A DNA stretch of 24,183 nt from Clostridiales bacterium UBA1763 (GTDB taxonomy: Bacteria; Bacillota; Clostridia; Oscillospirales; Oscillospiraceae). Shown piece after piece: positions 23,753 through 24,183 of the stretch. The first letter of the stretch is position 1; every line of letters begins with the position of its first letter. A program made the position numbers and the translations under genes. The stretch spans positions 12,730 through 36,912 of the forward strand of contig DCHB01000068.1 of the NCBI GenBank assembly GCA_002314685.1, in the 5' to 3' direction. Under the pieces are notes generated by a model. It saw only the letters and a program-made list of their open reading frames with translations. It was not told where the DNA came from and did no database searches.

Positions 23753-24166
23753 TCAGATGAGTATGCCGTTGCAGTGGTCTATCTCGTGCTGAATTATCTG
23801 CGCGGTGTAGCCCGAAAATGTGCCGCGGCATTTTTTCATTTGCAAATCCTGATACTCCACGCTTATGCTTTGGTATCTCACGGTTTTTCTCTCTCCGAGC
23901 AGTGACAGACAGCCCTCTTTTGTCTCGTAGCTATCCTTGGATTTCGCCGTAATTACGGGATTGAGCATAATAAGATAGCCCATACCCGTATTCACGGCGA
24001 TTATCCGCTTTAATACGCCTATCATATTCGCCGCCATGCCCACACAGCGGTCGGAATTTGCACGCAGGGTATCCAAAAGGTCTGTCGCCGTCTGCAAATC
24101 CGATTTATCGGCGGGCTTCGACTTCTGCGACAGAAGCATCATGTCGTGTATTACGGGCTTTACCAT
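23753..24166 (-). CDS. Divergent short peptide deformylase
   Basis: This 137-residue enzyme of the metal-dependent family removes the formyl group from new proteins. Motif II E-G-C-L-S (84-88, metal ligand Cys86) and motif III Q-H-E-I-D-H (126-131, ligands His127 and His131, catalytic Glu128) are intact. Motif I, normally GxGxAAxQ, reads C-V-G-M-A-A-N-M (41-48), so the first Gly and the substrate-contacting Gln are replaced by Cys and Met. The protein ends four residues after H-C-N-G, without the longer C-terminal tail seen in many homologues. Ribosome site GGAG lies upstream near the window edge. It may be the second deformylase of the genome, possibly with altered substrate range. The family is certain and the physiological activity less so. 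Confidence 0.88.
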   Translation of the reverse strand: MVKPVIHDMMLLSQKSKPADKSDLQTATDLLDTLRANSDRCVGMAANMIGVLKRIIAVNTGMGYLIMLNPVITAKSKDSYETKEGCLSLLGERKTVRYQSISVEYQDLQMKKCRGTFSGYTAQIIQHEIDHCNGILI

Positions 24167-24183
24167 TAAAACTCTATCTCCAC

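Noticed and set aside
23537..23905. A 122-codon plus-strand frame running through the tRNA
   Set aside because: Its D-A-I-R-T-H-D-L-like translation is the well-known false product of a tRNA gene read on the opposite strand; it also crosses the terminator and the deformylase gene.

Overview
The window looks like a stretch of chromosome from a low-to-mid GC, monoderm Firmicute, most likely a Clostridia gut bacterium of the Ruminococcaceae/Oscillospiraceae type. The basis is strong Shine-Dalgarno sites, sigma-A-like promoters, a tRNA with an encoded CCA end, and a type IV pilus (T4P) machine that ends at PilO with no PilP or secretin PilQ. The exact genus cannot be read from the sequence.

Layout. 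(1) Positions 1-135 hold three near-perfect hairpin terminators in a row. (2) Positions 139-11542, minus strand, are a four-gene minor-prepilin operon. Its first gene encodes a giant protein of 3205 residues: a normal prepilin N-terminus followed by three large blocks of GLUG-type beta-helix repeats and a C-terminal cap domain. Three short prepilins follow (PilX/GspK-like without Glu5, PilV/GspI-like, PilW/GspJ-like), coupled by 1-4 base overlaps or a 15-base gap. (3) Positions 11543-11872 are an AT-rich divergent promoter region. (4) Positions 11873-20100, plus strand, are the pilus assembly operon: pilB, pilT, pilC, major pilin, terminator, second pilin, prepilin peptidase, pilM, pilN-like, pilO-like. 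A small membrane GGDEF protein (20159-20698) follows, separated only by a terminator. (5) Positions 20740-23464, minus strand, carry two paralogous secreted SGNH/GDSL hydrolases, each with its own promoter and terminator. (6) Positions 23620-23696 are tRNA-Arg(CCG) with promoter and terminator, and 23753-24166 is a divergent short peptide deformylase.

How the genes fit together. PilB and PilT would power extension and retraction, PilC is the platform, PilM/N/O the membrane alignment complex, PilD the processing peptidase, and the two small pilins the shaft. The divergent operon would supply the tip-initiation complex, with the giant pilin as a tip-displayed adhesin. PilB has an N-terminal MshEN-like c-di-GMP binding pattern and the operon ends with a diguanylate-cyclase-like gene, which suggests second-messenger control of pilus extension. 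The giant pilin-adhesin is the most unusual part of the window.
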